A DNA stretch of 21,814 nucleotides. Origin: H111-94 sp034436045. GTDB taxonomy: Bacteria > Chloroflexota > Ktedonobacteria > Ktedonobacterales > Ktedonobacteraceae. This document shows, in pieces, positions 7,540 to 13,934 of this stretch. Numbering within the stretch: position 1 is the stretch's first letter; each line of letters begins with the position of its first letter. The position numbers and the translations under genes are program-made. The DNA is taken from contig DAOTVZ010000255.1 of NCBI GenBank assembly GCA_034436045.1, positions 1-21,814 on the forward strand. The letters are read 5' to 3'. The notes under the pieces are model-generated. The model ran no database searches. It had not been told where the DNA came from and saw nothing but the letters and a program-made list of their open reading frames with translations.

Positions 7540-7560
7540 CCGGCCTGCGGCGCAGGTCGG
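7540..7560. other. Tight GC-rich hairpin downstream of the Crp-family gene
   Basis: CCGGCCTGC (7540-7548) pairs with GCAGGTCGG (7552-7560) across a three-base loop, nine pairs with one G-T. It lies 61 bases beyond the stop of the minus-strand Crp-family gene and could limit transcription leaving that gene, but no T run follows on either strand. The interval 7561-7621 holds nothing else that I recognise. Confidence 0.4.
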
Positions 7561-7621
7561 TGGTGAGGGGGCGGCGCGTCCTCTCAGCAGGAGTCAATGG
7601 AACAACCGCCGTTGGTATCAG

Positions 7622-8296
7622 CTAGTTCAGACCGGAGATCAGGCGCAGATACTCCTGATTCACAACCGTCACGTGCCCCTGATGCACCTCAATAGCACCC
7701 GCCACTTCCAGTTCTTTCAGCGCACGTCCCACAACCTCGCGCGCCGTACCGACTATTGCGGCCATTTCTTGCTGCGTCAGGCGATGGCCCCGGCTCGCCT
7801 CAGTCGGGGATGTGCATTGCGCCAGCAGGAGCTTGGCGACGCGCGCTGTGACATGGCGCAACGACAGGTCTTCAACCAGCTCAACGAGGTGACGTAACGC
7901 CTGCGATAGCATCTGAATAGCGCCAACCGCCACAGCCGGTTCACTCATGATAAGCTGTTGGAGTTCCGCGCGCCGAATCATGTAAATAGTGCTTGGCTCC
8001 ATCGCCGCCGCACTGGCCGGATTCGGGCTACCGTCCAGCGCCGGTACATCATTAAAAGTATGGCCTGCTGCTATCAGGCGCAACACCTGCTCACGCCCCT
8101 CTGGTGAAGTTTTAAATACTTTCACCAGTCCCTGATGCACATAACACAGTGCGCCCCCCTTATCCCCCTCTAAGAGAATAATATCTCCGCGCTCATAGTG
8201 CCTTACTATCGCCATGCGCACGACATGGGCCAATTCTTGCTGGTTTAAAGCGGCAAACATCGGTATCTGGCGTAATGCTTCGCTCTGTATTGTCAT
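7622..8296 (-). CDS. Crp/Fnr-family transcriptional regulator
   Basis: The 224-residue protein has an N-terminal cyclic-nucleotide-binding-like beta-roll (about 10-125), a long dimerisation helix (about 125-160) and a C-terminal winged helix-turn-helix: LTQQEMAAIVGTAREVVGRALKELE split over 173-197. The recognition helix keeps R186, E187 and R191, equivalent to CRP R180/E181/R185, which contact TGTGA-type half-sites. The phosphate-binding cassette for cAMP is not conserved: the region reads FNDVPALDGSPNPAS (81-95) without the Gly-Glu and Arg-Ser/Thr of CRP. No Fnr-type N-terminal cysteine cluster is present, so the effector is likely something other than cAMP or an Fe-S cluster; NO or heme, as in Dnr, is possible. 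It is divergent from the DUF2249-NnrS operon and a CRP-like box lies 33 bases upstream of its start, so autoregulation is likely. Confidence 0.93.
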   Translation of the reverse strand: MTIQSEALRQIPMFAALNQQELAHVVRMAIVRHYERGDIILLEGDKGGALCYVHQGLVKVFKTSPEGREQVLRLIAAGHTFNDVPALDGSPNPASAAAMEPSTIYMIRRAELQQLIMSEPAVAVGAIQMLSQALRHLVELVEDLSLRHVTARVAKLLLAQCTSPTEASRGHRLTQQEMAAIVGTAREVVGRALKELEVAGAIEVHQGHVTVVNQEYLRLISGLN

Positions 8297-8321
8297 GGAA
8301 ACCAGCCCCCTTCTTCAGCGT

Positions 8322-8337
8322 TGCGACCTAAGTTACA
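8322..8337 (+). promoter_or_regulatory. CRP-like operator and promoter of the DUF2249-nnrS operon
   Basis: The site reads TGCGA-CCTAAG-TTACA, two half-sites of a CRP-family palindrome (ideal TGTGA-N6-TCACA). A -10-like TATGCT is at 8360-8365, which places the operator centre about 41 bases before the expected start of transcription, the position used by class II activators. The same motif, with matching spacer sequence and spacing, stands upstream of the second DUF2249 operon at 10793. It also overlaps the likely promoter of the divergent regulator gene. A wider inverted pair, CGTTGCG (8319-8325) and CGCAACG (8369-8375), brackets the promoter. Confidence 0.65.
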
Positions 8338-8415
8338 GTCACCCAGCCTCTCGTAAGGATATGCTGTACGCAACGAATATATCATAGCACAGGAAAAAAG
8401 GAGATGTATGCTCTG

Positions 8416-8676
8416 ATGAACACACCACTGGAAACCTGGAAAGCTCAAGCCACAACAATCTTAGATGTACGTCCAGACCTCGCGCGTGGCGACGAACCTT
8501 TCGTGCGCATTATGGAGGCGGCACAAGCCACACAGGTGGGCCAGATATTAGCCGTCATCGCCCCCTTTGAACCCGTCCCGCTCTATGATGCCCTCGGCGC
8601 TCGCGGCTTTACGCACGAAACACGCAAGGTGGCCGACGACGAATGGATCGTGCAGTTTCGCCGCGTCCACCCGTAG
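8416..8676 (+). CDS. DUF2249 domain protein (first copy)
   Basis: This is a small protein of 86 residues from ATG 8416 (90 if started at ATG 8404). AGGAG at 8399-8403 abuts 8404 with no spacing, so I prefer 8416. It matches the DUF2249 family by LDVRPDL near the start, the central EPVPLYDAL (a variant of the usual HDPxPL), and the C-terminal strand DEWIVQFRRV. DUF2249 proteins are small SirA/TusA-fold-like proteins often found next to hemerythrin-like, NnrS and nitric-oxide-related genes; biochemical role is not established. It is the first gene after the CRP-like box. Its stop codon TAG lies inside the left arm of a dispersed repeat, so the original C-terminus may have been altered. Confidence 0.8.
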   Translation: MNTPLETWKAQATTILDVRPDLARGDEPFVRIMEAAQATQVGQILAVIAPFEPVPLYDALGARGFTHETRKVADDEWIVQFRRVHP

Positions 8677-8805
8677 GGACGGAGATTTATCCCGTCTGTG
8701 TTACAGGCTCGTGCGATTCGCGCAAAGAAATACGATTCCCAACGGCGTTGATCCGCACGCTTGATAGGATTCACAGGTAGGACGGGATAAATCCTCGTTT
8801 CTGCA
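8673..8805 (-). repeat. Dispersed ~133-bp repeat, copy 1
   Basis: The left arm contains GATTTATCCCGTC (8684-8696) and the right arm its exact inverse (8781-8793), so the element has terminal inverted repeats. Read on the minus strand, its interior (GGATCAACGCCGTTGGGAA and following) aligns with the interior of the element at 10606-10743 (GGTCAACGCCGCTCGGAA), and both end in CTCCGTC...CTAC. Each left arm starts GTAGGGAC. No coding capacity, so it is MITE- or REP-like. It sits between the DUF2249 gene, whose stop codon it provides, and the NnrS-like gene. Confidence 0.7.
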
Positions 8806-8860
8806 CCAGATGCTTGTTTATTCTGGCAATATCTATTGCACTTTACAGGAGCAGGAGCAG

Positions 8861-10219
8861 ATGAGTACGACACAAAAAGGACAAGGGGCAACGGTGCGGA
8901 TCAGCGTTCCCTCGGCAGGGCAGAGTGGCGGAGTTATGGCGGGTACATTGGGGGGACGGCAAGGGGTACCGCTTTCTATTCCGTTGCCTTTCCTGCTGAC
9001 GGGTAGCGTGGCGGCGGCCTGTTTTGGCCTGCTGTTGCCCTGGCTCATGTCGGAAGCCTTGCTGGCCCCCGACTTTCCGCACGTTCTCGCGCTGGTTCAT
9101 ACCGTCACGCTGGGCTGGCTCACGATGTCGATTATGGGAGCATCGCTACAACTGGTACCGGTGATTATCGCGGCCCCATTGCGAGCAGCGCGCTTTTTGC
9201 GCTGGCAGTATCCACTTTACCTCTGTGGTGTCCTGCTGCTACTGAGCGGATTCTGGTGGATGCAGCCCTGGCTGATGATCGCCGGTGGGTCGCTGGTTGT
9301 CCTGGCCGTCATTCACTATATCAGCGTGCTTGCTATCACATTCGCACATAGCAGCACACGCCCATTAACCGTGCGCTACCTGGTCGCCTCACTGACCTAC
9401 CTCGCCATTGTGGTCGGCCTGGGCCTGACAATGGCACTGAACTTCCAGTTCAACTTTCTCGGCACAAGCTCAGACCGCCTGCTGCTCACTCATGTCACGC
9501 TCGGCGTGGTAGGCTGGCTCACCTGTACGCTTATCGGCGTCTCATACACGCTAACGCGCCTGTTCGCGCTGGCGCATGGGCACAGCGACCGCTACGGACG
9601 CCTGATCTTCTGGTTGCTAAACGGTGGCATCTGGGGGTTGGCGCTTGGTTTTAGTTTTGCATGGCTTCCACTCATCATAGTCGGCAGTCTGATACTCATT
9701 GCCGCCGTCTGGCTTTTTAGTTATGACTACCGCCTTATGCTGCAAGCGCGCCATCGTAAAATACTGGACGTCACGCAGTATCACGCTATCGCCTCGGTGG
9801 TCTATCTCATGGTGGTCGTGCCATGCGGCATCATTGCCACACTCTTCGGCTGGCACCAACCAGCCTTGCTCGTCGCGCTGGCGCTGGCCGCACTGGTCGG
9901 CTGGTTGGGACAGAGCATCATCGGCTACCTCTACAAAATCGTCCCTTTCTTGATCTGGCACGACCGCTATGGGCCGCTGGTCGGTCATCAGAAGGTGCCT
10001 TTAATGCGCGAGATGGTTCATGAACGTTGGGCCAGAGCGAGCTGGTGGCTGATCAATGGCGGGTTGGTCGCGGTCATTGGAAGTGTACTGCTCAGCCCCT
10101 GGCTCTGGATTGTGCAAGCAGCCTGCCTTGTGCTGGCATGTGGTCTGCTACTGGCAACACTGAATGTCTTCGGAGTTGTGTTCTATCGTCGATACACCGC
10201 AAAAACAAGCGAGGCCTGA
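8861..10219 (+). CDS. NnrS / heme-copper-oxidase-like polytopic membrane protein
   Basis: The protein is 452 residues from ATG 8861, chosen because AGGAG lies at 8847-8851 (nine bases away); after a hydrophilic tail of about 36 residues it has roughly eleven to twelve hydrophobic helices. Histidines inside or beside helices could bind heme or copper: H74 and H80 in FPHVLALVHTVTLGWLTMS, H152 in VIHYISVLA, H211 in LLTHVTLGVVGWLT; a late IIGYLYKIVPFLIWHDRYG block is also family-like. These features resemble NnrS and the CcoN/NorB-like proteins of NO-response clusters. I infer an inner-membrane heme protein in NO tolerance or sensing, not a complete NO reductase, as the full set of six heme-copper histidines is not evident. 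It is co-directional with the DUF2249 gene, with the repeat between. Confidence 0.65.
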   Translation: MSTTQKGQGATVRISVPSAGQSGGVMAGTLGGRQGVPLSIPLPFLLTGSVAAACFGLLLPWLMSEALLAPDFPHVLALVHTVTLGWLTMSIMGASLQLVPVIIAAPLRAARFLRWQYPLYLCGVLLLLSGFWWMQPWLMIAGGSLVVLAVIHYISVLAITFAHSSTRPLTVRYLVASLTYLAIVVGLGLTMALNFQFNFLGTSSDRLLLTHVTLGVVGWLTCTLIGVSYTLTRLFALAHGHSDRYGRLIFWLLNGGIWGLALGFSFAWLPLIIVGSLILIAAVWLFSYDYRLMLQARHRKILDVTQYHAIASVVYLMVVVPCGIIATLFGWHQPALLVALALAALVGWLGQSIIGYLYKIVPFLIWHDRYGPLVGHQKVPLMREMVHERWARASWWLINGGLVAVIGSVLLSPWLWIVQAACLVLACGLLLATLNVFGVVFYRRYTAKTSEA

Positions 10220-10243
10220 TGCCCCCCAGGGGACATCAGGCCT
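10212..10243. terminator. Bidirectional hairpin between convergent genes
   Basis: AGGCCTGATG (10212-10221) pairs perfectly with CATCAGGCCT (10234-10243), and the inside can continue with CCCC/GGGG. The stem contains the stop codon of the NnrS-like gene (10217-10219) and ends seven bases before the stop of the minus-strand SufT-like gene, so it likely serves both. Confidence 0.7.
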
Positions 10244-10249
10244 ATCCAC

Positions 10250-10573
10250 TCATTCCAGTCCAAGTTGTCTGCGCCCTTCCGGCGTCATCATGTCAGGGTG
10301 CCAGGGTGGCGTCCAGACGAGGTTTATCTCGCCATCGACGATCCCAGGAATGTCCGCCAGAACGACGCCTACTCCTTCAGCGATTGATTCATGCATCGGG
10401 CAGCCGGGCGTAGTCAGCGTCATGGTTAGTGTCACATGCCCATCAGGAGTTAGTGCAACATCGTAGACCAGCCCCAGGTCAATAATGTTGACCCCCAACT
10501 CAGGATCATAGACATCATGCAGCGCCTCATAAATCTTTTGGCGCGTCTCCTCAAGCTCCGTTGTCTCTATCAC
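10250..10573 (-). CDS. MIP18/DUF59 family Fe-S cluster assembly factor (SufT/PaaD-like)
   Basis: I start this at GTG 10573 (107 residues), with GAAGG seven bases before it. A longer frame to 10663 would translate the neighbouring repeat and is unlikely. Family motifs are YDPELGVNIIDLGLVYDV (22-39), the central VTLTMTLTTPGCPM with the conserved cysteine C58, and the C-terminal VWTPPWHPDMMTPEGR. Proteins of this family help load Fe-S clusters onto client proteins (SufT, eukaryotic MIP18, or PaaD for the phenylacetyl-CoA epoxidase). Here it lies between NnrS-like and DUF2249 genes, and a ferredoxin is encoded nearby, so repair or assembly of clusters damaged by NO or oxidants is a reasonable role. 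Confidence 0.87.
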   Translation of the reverse strand: MIETTELEETRQKIYEALHDVYDPELGVNIIDLGLVYDVALTPDGHVTLTMTLTTPGCPMHESIAEGVGVVLADIPGIVDGEINLVWTPPWHPDMMTPEGRRQLGLE

Positions 10574-10605
10574 TGCTTTGCCTTCTTTCTCCAGAAACCC
10601 CTGTC

Positions 10606-10743
10606 GTAGGGACAGAGATATATGCTGTCCGAGCCAGGAAATCGTGCCGAAATCATCGGTCAACGCCGCTCGGAAGCGCGTTTATCCAGGCGCTCGACAC
10701 GATCTACAAGCAGGATGGAATATCTCTCCGTCTCTCCCCCTAC
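10606..10743 (+). repeat. Dispersed ~138-bp repeat, copy 2
   Basis: The left arm starts GTAGGGACAGAGATATATG and contains its own six-pair hairpin GGACAG/CTGTCC (10610-10615 and 10625-10630); copy 1 has the matching positions GACGG/CCGTC, so the arm pairing is kept although the bases differ. The right arm (10713-10743) is an imperfect inverse of the left. The interior aligns with copy 1 in opposite orientation through the block GGTCAACGCCG. It fills most of the gap between the SufT-like gene and the second CRP-like promoter. Confidence 0.7.
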
Positions 10744-10792
10744 TTCCGGCCTTACTACACCACAAGCATACTGAGTCGCGTGTAGAGAAAAC

Positions 10793-10808
10793 AGCGACCT
10801 TAGTCACA
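10793..10808 (+). promoter_or_regulatory. CRP-like operator and promoter of the DUF2249-cupin-osmC-ferredoxin operon
   Basis: The site reads AGCGA-CCTTAG-TCACA; the right half is a perfect CRP half-site. The 16-base core GCGACCTwAGTyACAG is shared with the box at 8322. A -10-like TACTAT stands at 10832-10837, 22 bases after the shared core, against 21 at the other promoter, again placing the operator near -41. The gap 10574-10896 otherwise holds only repeat copy 2 and a leader. Confidence 0.68.
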
Positions 10809-10896
10809 GCTTTGTGAGATGTCTCGCGGCATACTATAGGACGTACCACACGGGTACAGACGATAACACATCAACTAGTCAAGGAGCAAATAGACA

Positions 10897-11142
10897 ATGG
10901 CAGAGACAGCGATTACTACACTGGATGTTCGGAATATCGTCCCACGTGAGCGCCATCCGCTCATCTTTGAGCGCCTGGAAGCTCTACAAGTCGGCGAGAC
11001 ACTGCGCCTGGTGAATGACCACGATCCTAAGCCTTTACGCTATCAGATCATGGCTGAATACCCCGATATGTTTGCCTGGGAACCGGAGGAGCAAGGGCCG
11101 GAACAGTGGGTGATTCGTATTCGCAAAATCGCCGCCGCGTGA
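10897..11142 (+). CDS. DUF2249 domain protein (second copy)
   Basis: The 81-residue protein is a canonical DUF2249: LDVRNIVPRERHPLIFERL (10-28), a helix leading to GETLRLVNDHDPKPLRYQI with the family hallmark HDPxPLxY, and a final EQWVIRIRKI strand. An AAGGAG site at 10881-10886 precedes ATG 10897. It is the first gene of a + strand operon controlled by the second CRP-like box and is a divergent paralogue of the 8416 gene (both contain LDVR). Family members accompany hemerythrin-like and NO-related proteins; molecular function is not established. Confidence 0.88.
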   Translation: MAETAITTLDVRNIVPRERHPLIFERLEALQVGETLRLVNDHDPKPLRYQIMAEYPDMFAWEPEEQGPEQWVIRIRKIAAA

Positions 11143-11181
11143 ACTGACAGGTGCGAAGCCAGCACAAGGAGCCTCTTATTC

Positions 11182-11586
11182 ATGAGCGAGCAATCAGCTC
11201 AAACAACAGCGCCACAAGAGATGCAAAGCGGTAGTCTGGTGCGTTTCTTCGACCTGCAAGCGTTAGCTACATTCCGTGAGGAAGGGCCGACTATTCGGGT
11301 GATGACAGAGACACGGCATGCACGGATTCTGCTGCTGGCCTTCAAGGCGGGCCAGCAACTCAAAGAGCATCGCACGACCAGCCAGCTATTCGTGCAGGTG
11401 CTGCGTGGACATATCATCTTTACAGTGCAAGAACAGGGCTTTCAGCTTACGGCTGGAACGGCTTTGCAAGTAGCCGCTGCCACACCGCATAGTCTTAGCG
11501 CCCCCGTCGAGAGCGTGGTATTATTAACGATGATAGCCGACCTCGCTTCACCACAAAACACTCGTGGAGAAGCTAGCAACGCCTGA
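11182..11586 (+). CDS. Cupin-domain protein
   Basis: The protein is 134 residues with one small beta-barrel cupin core at about 45-118. The first cupin motif is reduced: KEHRTTSQLFVQVLRG supplies H63 but has Q68 where a glutamate ligand is usual; the second motif TPHSL supplies H103. Metal binding may therefore be altered or absent. ATG 11182 follows AAGGAG (11165-11170). It sits 39 bases after the DUF2249 gene and 58 before osmC-like, so it belongs to the same operon. Small cupins of this style are often found next to DUF2249 proteins, where a role in redox or NO response is suspected but unproven. Confidence 0.85.
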   Translation: MSEQSAQTTAPQEMQSGSLVRFFDLQALATFREEGPTIRVMTETRHARILLLAFKAGQQLKEHRTTSQLFVQVLRGHIIFTVQEQGFQLTAGTALQVAAATPHSLSAPVESVVLLTMIADLASPQNTRGEASNA

Positions 11587-11644
11587 TGACATAGTGTCAA
11601 CCTTCAAGCAGCATTGCGTAATTTTTAGGAGGAGAAAATAGACT

Positions 11645-12088
11645 ATGTTCCGAGCAGAACGACAAGCTACCGTTATCTGGACAGGCGATCTTCCCCACGG
11701 CAAAGGCGAATTGAGCGGCAGAAGTGGAGCATTCCAGAATCTGCCCGTCACCTGGGCCGCACGCATAGAGCGTTCCGACGGCAAAACCAGCCCGGAGGAA
11801 CTTCTGGCGGCGGCCCATGCAAGTTGCTATAGCATGGCGCTCTCACTCACACTGGCGAATGCGGGCAAAGAGCCACAGCAACTGGAGGTCAGCACCACCT
11901 ATGTGTTTGAGGAAGTCAACGGTGCGCCCCGCATCACGACTGCACGCCTGGATGTGCGTGGGAAGGTTGCCGGAGCCAGTGAGCAGGAATTTGCCGACCT
12001 GGCGCGCCAGGCCGAGCAACTCTGCCCCGTCTCGAATGCGGTGCGCAACAACGTAGCGATCTCACTCAACGCGACACTAGTGCAATAG
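11645..12088 (+). CDS. OsmC-family peroxidase
   Basis: The 147-residue protein matches OsmC, a thiol-dependent reductase of organic hydroperoxides. It starts ATVIWTGDLPHGKG and carries both catalytic cysteines: C61 in AAAHASCYSMALS and C127 in AEQLCPVSNAV, with R40 and the E51/E52 pair at the positions expected for the active-site arginine and glutamate. Length and motifs are those of OsmC proper rather than Ohr. An AGGAGG site precedes the ATG. It is the third gene of the DUF2249-cupin-OsmC-ferredoxin operon, adding peroxide defence to the module. Confidence 0.92.
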   Translation: MFRAERQATVIWTGDLPHGKGELSGRSGAFQNLPVTWAARIERSDGKTSPEELLAAAHASCYSMALSLTLANAGKEPQQLEVSTTYVFEEVNGAPRITTARLDVRGKVAGASEQEFADLARQAEQLCPVSNAVRNNVAISLNATLVQ

Positions 12089-12123
12089 GTCGTCCATCGG
12101 CGACCTGAGGAGAACATTGACCC

Positions 12124-12387
12124 ATGACCTATGTCATCACACAGCCATGTATCGGGGTAAAAGATGCCTCTTGCGTGGATGTCTGTCCGGTTGATTGCAT
12201 CCACCCCGCTCCACATGAGGCCGGCTTTGAGGCGGCGGAACAACTTTACATCAACCCCGACGAATGCATCGATTGTGGAGCCTGCGAACCAGCCTGCCCC
12301 GTCACCGCCATCTTTGAAGAATCTGCTGTTCCTGAAGAGTGGAAACAGTACATCAAGATCAACGCAGACTTCTTCAAAGGGGCGTAA
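12124..12387 (+). CDS. 7Fe ferredoxin ([3Fe-4S][4Fe-4S])
   Basis: This is an 87-residue bacterial ferredoxin. Cysteines C9, C17, C21, C25 in the first motif (C-x7-C-x3-CP) and C48, C51, C54, C58 in the second (CIDCGACEPACP) match the Azotobacter FdI type. By that precedent C9, C17 and C58 hold a 3Fe-4S cluster, C21, C48, C51 and C54 a 4Fe-4S cluster, and C25 is the free cysteine. It is shorter at the C-terminus than FdI. It is the last gene of the operon and is followed by a clear terminator. Likely a low-potential electron donor to a redox partner of the stress module. Confidence 0.95.
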   Translation: MTYVITQPCIGVKDASCVDVCPVDCIHPAPHEAGFEAAEQLYINPDECIDCGACEPACPVTAIFEESAVPEEWKQYIKINADFFKGA

Positions 12388-12404
12388 GTTCAACATCTCA
12401 CATG

Positions 12405-12439
12405 TATCGCGTTCAGCCATGCCTGGACGCGATATTTTT
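12405..12439 (+). terminator. Intrinsic terminator after the ferredoxin gene
   Basis: TATCGCGTTCAG (12405-12416) pairs with CTGGACGCGATA (12423-12434), twelve pairs with one T-G, six-base loop, followed at once by TTTTT (12435-12439). This is a textbook rho-independent terminator. The rest of the gap to 12666 shows AT-rich sequence that probably holds the promoter of the next gene, with no gene seen. Confidence 0.85.
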
Positions 12440-12666
12440 GCTTGCGCGAACGCTAGAATTACCTTCTGGCTATCAAATAGGAAATTACCCCCACTTTCAT
12501 TTTCCTTTCATCTTAAAAAGGTAGCATAACTGTTGAACAGTGAATATTCTCCAGCTATCCACAGGAGAAAAATAGTATATAGAGTTAGGAGCCTGGAAAG
12601 TACTTTCATTGGCTTTAGCTGTTGATATACATCTCACATCACGTAATACGCCATAGAGGAGTTTGC

Positions 12667-13872
12667 ATGTCTCCGCACGATACACAAGAACCTGCAACAC
12701 GTGTGACACCTATCACGCTCACCAGAATCAAGCTCGTCAGAATCGCTGATCAACAGACCGATACCACAGCGAAAGATGTTGTACAGCACCTGTCAACACA
12801 GCACGAACGAGTAGCGATTGAACCGGGCCAATCCCTAAAGAGACGTGGACAGCTATCTTTTCTAAGTTTACCTGTCTTCAGGATTACCGGTGGACTGATC
12901 TTTGGTCTGATACTACTGATGGCGGGGCTTTATTTTGTCAACCTTCCGGCCACGCTGCATATGATCTACAGCCATCTGACCACAGGACAAGGGCAATTAA
13001 TGGCCTTGCTGGCCAGCCTGAGCTTTGTCACCGCCTTCTCATTCCGCGCCTTACGCTGGCGTCTCTTCCTCAATCCGGTCAAACGCATCGGCCCGATCAA
13101 GGTGATCGAATTATTTCTGGTGGGAGTTTTCCTTAATTTTTTGTTGCCGCTCCGAATCGGAGAACTGGCAAAGAGCCTTATTTTGAAACGCAGCGAGCAG
13201 GTTCCTGTAAGTCAGTCATTGCCGACGATTACAATGGATAAGGCGATGGATTTGCTGCCCGCGTGTTTCATCATCATTATGCTCCCATTGATGGGCTTAC
13301 AGATGGATATTAAATTCTGGCTCATCCTGGGACTGACGGGGGGCGGGCTGGTCACTTTTCTGACTTTCCTGCTACTGGCCACCTGGAAATACACGCTGGC
13401 GATTGCCCTGCTCCATAGAGTTACAGCCCTGCTGCCCACCAGATTTGGAGACAAGATTGAGGCATTTGCTGTCAGCTTCATTAATGCTCTGCTCTTAAGT
13501 GCGAAAAATCCGCGCGTCTTCTTGCAGGCGCTACTGCTGACAGCGGTCGGCGTGGTGTTTGATGGCCTCTATAATATGTTCGGCTTCTGGACTATCGGCT
13601 ATACCATTCCGTTCGCACACGCCATGTTTGGTTATATGCTATTCAACCTGTTCTACGTGCTACCGAATCCTCCTGGGCAGGTTGGCAGCAACGAAGTAGT
13701 GGCGCTACTGATCTTTACAGGTCTGTTACACATTCCCTCACAGAGCGTTATCGCCATGGCGCTCTTCTTTCACCCCTGGTCCGGGCTACTGATGTGCATC
13801 CTGGGCACTACTTGCCTTGCAGCACTCGGCATGAACTTTAAAAACCTGCTTCATATAAAAGCTGAGGCATAA
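12667..13872 (+). CDS. Flippase-like membrane protein (LPG synthase TM / UPF0104 family)
   Basis: I start at ATG 12667 because GAGGAG lies at 12656-12661; this gives 401 residues. A hydrophilic, probably cytoplasmic tail of about 70 residues precedes seven to nine hydrophobic helices, the first at about 73-91. Family hallmarks are SFRALRWRLFLNP, the loop FLNFLLPLRIGELAKSLIL with the conserved R-x-G-E, and a late LPNPPGQVGSNEVVAL segment. This domain occurs alone in proteins proposed to move or modify isoprenoid- or lipid-linked glycans, and fused in MprF. No aminoacyl-transferase domain is attached, so lysyl-phosphatidylglycerol synthesis is unlikely. It seems to be a single-gene unit. Confidence 0.85.
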   Translation: MSPHDTQEPATRVTPITLTRIKLVRIADQQTDTTAKDVVQHLSTQHERVAIEPGQSLKRRGQLSFLSLPVFRITGGLIFGLILLMAGLYFVNLPATLHMIYSHLTTGQGQLMALLASLSFVTAFSFRALRWRLFLNPVKRIGPIKVIELFLVGVFLNFLLPLRIGELAKSLILKRSEQVPVSQSLPTITMDKAMDLLPACFIIIMLPLMGLQMDIKFWLILGLTGGGLVTFLTFLLLATWKYTLAIALLHRVTALLPTRFGDKIEAFAVSFINALLLSAKNPRVFLQALLLTAVGVVFDGLYNMFGFWTIGYTIPFAHAMFGYMLFNLFYVLPNPPGQVGSNEVVALLIFTGLLHIPSQSVIAMALFFHPWSGLLMCILGTTCLAALGMNFKNLLHIKAEA

Positions 13873-13884
13873 CATGCAAACATA

Positions 13885-13916
13885 CTGCCAGTCCCCTGTG
13901 CCTGACAGCATGGCAG
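13885..13916. terminator. Weak hairpin between convergent genes
   Basis: CTGCCA (13885-13890) and TGGCAG (13911-13916) are exact inverses across a 20-base loop that can form three more internal pairs (TGT/ACA). It lies in the 62-base gap between the flippase-like gene and the minus-strand TIR gene. No T run on the + strand; termination is uncertain. Confidence 0.3.
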
Positions 13917-13934
13917 GTGAGGTACCAGCTTTGC

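Noticed and set aside
7457..7897. Open frame on the + strand over the Crp-family gene
   Set aside because: Antisense to a clearly conserved protein, composition atypical, no family motifs.
10574..10663. N-terminal extension of the SufT-like protein to 10663
   Set aside because: It would translate the left arm of repeat copy 2; homology begins after GTG 10573, which has a ribosome site.
11899..12420. Minus-strand frame across osmC and ferredoxin genes
   Set aside because: Runs antisense over two recognised genes and a terminator.
12667..13872. Lysyl-phosphatidylglycerol synthase (MprF)
   Set aside because: Only the membrane domain is present; the cytosolic aminoacyl-transfer domain is absent.
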